This document shows positions 61,668-64,000 of a DNA stretch of 64,000 nucleotides, piece after piece. The notes beneath the pieces are model-generated. The model worked only from the letters and a program-made list of their open reading frames with translations. It had not been told where the DNA came from and searched no databases. Every line of letters begins with the position of its first letter. Position 1 is the stretch's first letter. Source of the DNA: Bacteroides timonensis. GTDB taxonomy: Bacteria > Bacteroidota > Bacteroidia > Bacteroidales > Bacteroidaceae. A program made the translations under genes and the position numbers. The DNA is taken from assembly GCF_000513195.1 (NCBI RefSeq), contig NZ_CBVI010000002.1:1-64000 (forward strand), in the 5' to 3' direction.

Positions 61668-64000
61668 ATGTTGACTGCAAATGAAATCCGGAACTCATTC
61701 AAGAGTTTCTTCGAGAGCAAAGGCCATCAGATAGTGCCCTCGGCTCCAATGGTAATTAAAGATGACCCGACACTGATGTTTACTAATGCGGGGATGAACC
61801 AGTTTAAAGATATTATTTTGGGTAACCACCCGGCAAAATATAAAAGAGTCGCGGACTCGCAGAAATGCCTGCGCGTTAGCGGAAAACATAATGACCTGGA
61901 AGAAGTAGGACACGATACGTACCACCATACCATGTTCGAGATGCTGGGTAACTGGTCGTTCGGTGACTACTTTAAGAAAGAGGCTATCAACTGGGCATGG
62001 GAATATCTGGTGGATGTACTGAAGATAGACCCTAAGAATCTGTATGCCACCGTATTCGAAGGTAGCTCCGAAGAAGGATTGGAACGGGACAATGAAGCTG
62101 CTGCCTTTTGGGAACAACACCTTCCGAAAGACCATATCCTCAACGGTAACAAGCATGATAACTTCTGGGAAATGGGCGATACAGGCCCGTGTGGTCCGTG
62201 TTCCGAGATACATATAGACTCACGTTCGGAAGAAGAGAAAGCCAAAGTTCCGGGTAGCCAATTGGTGAACAAGGATCATCCGCAGGTTATTGAAATCTGG
62301 AACCTCGTATTCATGCAATTCAACCGTAAAGCCGACGGAAGTCTGGAAGGACTTCCCGCCAAAGTTATCGATACAGGTATGGGTTTTGAACGCTTGGTAC
62401 GCACACTGCAGGGCAAGACTTCAAACTATGATACGGACGTATTCCAGCCGATATTGAAAGCCATCGCTCACATGGCAGACACCACCTATGGCAAAGATAA
62501 CCAACAGGACATCGCCATGCGTGTGATTGCCGACCACATTCGTACAATCGCTTTCTCTATTACAGACGGTCAGTTGCCTTCGAATGCAAAGGCAGGTTAT
62601 GTAATCCGCCGTATTCTGCGCCGCGCAGTTCGTTACGGTTATACATTCCTGGGGCAGAGACAGGCATTCATGTATAAATTACTGCCGGTTCTGATTGAGA
62701 ATATGGGTGAGGCTTATCCTGAACTGGAAGCACAGAAAGAACTGATCAGCAAGGTTATTAAAGAAGAAGAAGACTCTTTCCTCCGCACACTGGAAACCGG
62801 TATCCGCTTGCTGGATAAGACGATGGCTGACGCCAAAGCCGCCGGAAAGACAGAAATCAGCGGTAAGGATGCCTTTACCTTATATGATACTTTCGGTTTC
62901 CCGCTCGACCTGACGGAACTGATTCTTCGTGAAAACGGTATGACTGCCGACATCAAGGAGTTCGATGCCGAGATGCAACAGCAGAAACAACGTGCCCGCA
63001 ATGCCGCTGCCATAGAAACCGGCGACTGGATCACACTGAAAGAAGGAACTACTGAATTTGTAGGCTACGACTATACGGAATATGAAACAAGCATCCTCCG
63101 TTACCGTCAGGTGAAACAGAAAAACCAGACATTGTATCAGATCGTACTGGACTATACCCCGTTCTATGCCGAAAGTGGTGGCCAGGTAGGTGATACAGGT
63201 GTATTGGTCAGCGAATTCGAAACAATTGAAGTAATTGATACAAAGAAGGAAAATAACCTTCCGATACATATCACCAAAAAATTGCCTGCACATCCGGAAG
63301 CTCCGATGATGGCTTGCGTAGATACCGACAAACGTGCTGCCTGTGCAGCCAATCACTCGGCTACCCACTTGCTGGACTCTGCACTCCGCGAAGTACTGGG
63401 CGAGCATGTAGAGCAAAAGGGTTCTTTAGTAAGCCCCGACTCACTGCGTTTCGACTTCTCTCACTTCCAGAAAGTGACAGACGAAGAAATCCGCCAGGTA
63501 GAACATCTGGTGAATGCTAAAATCCGTGCCAACATACCTTTGAAGGAATATCGCAATATTCCTATTGAAGATGCCAAAGAATTGGGTGCTATCGCCTTGT
63601 TCGGTGAAAAGTACGGCGACCATGTGCGTGTTATTCAGTTCGGTTCATCCGTTGAGTTCTGTGGAGGTACACACGTTGCCGCTACCGGAAACATCGGTAT
63701 GATAAAGATCATATCTGAAAGTTCCGTTGCTGCCGGCGTACGCCGTATCGAAGCTTACACCGGTGCACGCGTAGAGGAATTGATGGACACCATCGAAGAT
63801 ACGCTGAAAGATCTGAAAGCTCTCTTCAACAATGCACCCGACTTGGCCGGAACCATCCGCAAGTACATTGAAGAGAATGCCGGATTGAAGAAACAGATGG
63901 AAGACTTCATGAGGGAGAAAGAGGCACAGATAAAGGAAAGATTGCTGAAAAACATGCAGGAAATCCACGGCATAAAAGTAATTAAGATTTGTGCTCCGAT
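61668..64000 (+). CDS. alaS: Alanyl-tRNA synthetase AlaS, 3' end outside the window
   Basis: An open frame from ATG 61668 runs to the window end (777 codons of about 870 expected). It begins [20 protein letters not shown] and has the class II motifs, the [14 protein letters not shown] segment, and [12 protein letters not shown]. The editing domain has [12 protein letters not shown] (zinc histidines) and [11 protein letters not shown]. The C-Ala oligomerisation domain is only partly present. No frame damage is visible. Confidence 0.97.
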   Translation, partial: MLTANEIRNSFKSFFESKGHQIVPSAPMVIKDDPTLMFTNAGMNQFKDIILGNHPAKYKRVADSQKCLRVSGKHNDLEEVGHDTYHHTMFEMLGNWSFGDYFKKEAINWAWEYLVDVLKIDPKNLYATVFEGSSEEGLERDNEAAAFWEQHLPKDHILNGNKHDNFWEMGDTGPCGPCSEIHIDSRSEEEKAKVPGSQLVNKDHPQVIEIWNLVFMQFNRKADGSLEGLPAKVIDTGMGFERLVRTLQGKTSNYDTDVFQPILKAIAHMADTTYGKDNQQDIAMRVIADHIRTIAFSITDGQLPSNAKAGYVIRRILRRAVRYGYTFLGQRQAFMYKLLPVLIENMGEAYPELEAQKELISKVIKEEEDSFLRTLETGIRLLDKTMADAKAAGKTEISGKDAFTLYDTFGFPLDLTELILRENGMTADIKEFDAEMQQQKQRARNAAAIETGDWITLKEGTTEFVGYDYTEYETSILRYRQVKQKNQTLYQIVLDYTPFYAESGGQVGDTGVLVSEFETIEVIDTKKENNLPIHITKKLPAHPEAPMMACVDTDKRAACAANHSATHLLDSALREVLGEHVEQKGSLVSPDSLRFDFSHFQKVTDEEIRQVEHLVNAKIRANIPLKEYRNIPIEDAKELGAIALFGEKYGDHVRVIQFGSSVEFCGGTHVAATGNIGMIKIISESSVAAGVRRIEAYTGARVEELMDTIEDTLKDLKALFNNAPDLAGTIRKYIEENAGLKKQMEDFMREKEAQIKERLLKNMQEIHGIKVIKICAP

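Noticed and set aside
62714..63416. Minus-strand ORFs opposite alaS
   Set aside because: They lie fully within the alaS coding frame, show no family features and have composition typical of reverse-strand shadows.

Overview
The window looks like chromosome of a gut Bacteroides (order Bacteroidales). Reasons: UpxY/UpxZ capsule regulators, many promoters with the Bacteroides -7 element TAnnTTTG and few Shine-Dalgarno sites, NigD-like and DUF5683 proteins, DUF4373/DUF2693 proteins beside a capsule locus, and moderate G+C. The species cannot be fixed from this sequence alone.

Region 1 (1-7.6 kb, minus strand) is the front of a capsular polysaccharide operon: upxY, upxZ, a WecA/MraY-like initiating sugar-phosphate transferase, then rfbC, a Wzx flippase and a DegT-type sugar aminotransferase that leads off the left edge. 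A 2-kb foreign-looking block (3.2-5.3 kb) interrupts it. The block holds a muramidase C-terminal fragment, unrecognised small ORFs, and a VapB/VapC-like pair whose toxin is frameshifted. Upstream of upxY, a perfect 20-bp inverted repeat (7705-7724 / 7898-7917) encloses a Bacteroides promoter. This has the architecture of an invertible capsule promoter, captured here pointing away from the capsule genes (OFF).

Region 2 (8.0-10 kb, plus strand) carries accessory genes next to the capsule locus: an AT-hook gene broken at an A7 tract, a short promoter-to-terminator unit, and DUF2693 and DUF4373 genes.

Region 3 (10-36.7 kb) is mostly conserved housekeeping: a flippase-like membrane protein, ksgA, mgtE, a DUF349 protein, AICAR formyltransferase, an L,D-transpeptidase-like protein, tRNA-Gln, rsfS-ftsH-cdsA, a NigD-like lipoprotein, surE-lpxB, a metal-type TonB receptor unit, an AAA/DUF4143 ATPase, an HU-like protein with three phased operator-like sites, parA-parB-DUF5683-mltD, rel and a bactofilin.

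Region 4 (36.8-59.3 kb, plus strand) is the standout: a 21-gene, 22.4-kb gapless operon for a flexirubin-type aryl polyene. A tyrosine ammonia-lyase and a PaaK-like ligase would supply and activate p-coumarate. Three active-site-complete ketosynthases plus one chain-length-factor-like protein, two ACPs, a ketoreductase and two complementary hotdog dehydratases would build the polyene. A methyltransferase, acyltransferases, a LolA-like carrier, a lipoprotein, a GT2-DUF2062 protein, an FAD oxidoreductase, a polysaccharide deacetylase, an Ntn-hydrolase and a three-part MMPL-PlsC-methyltransferase fusion would tailor, lipidate and export it. Aryl polyene clusters are a known class; the fused and extra parts here are the less described features.

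Region 5 (59.3-64 kb) has a secreted protein of unknown function, a 22-bp tandem repeat also present at 10 kb, a MerR regulator, an M23 peptidase, and the 5' 777 codons of alaS running off the right edge.
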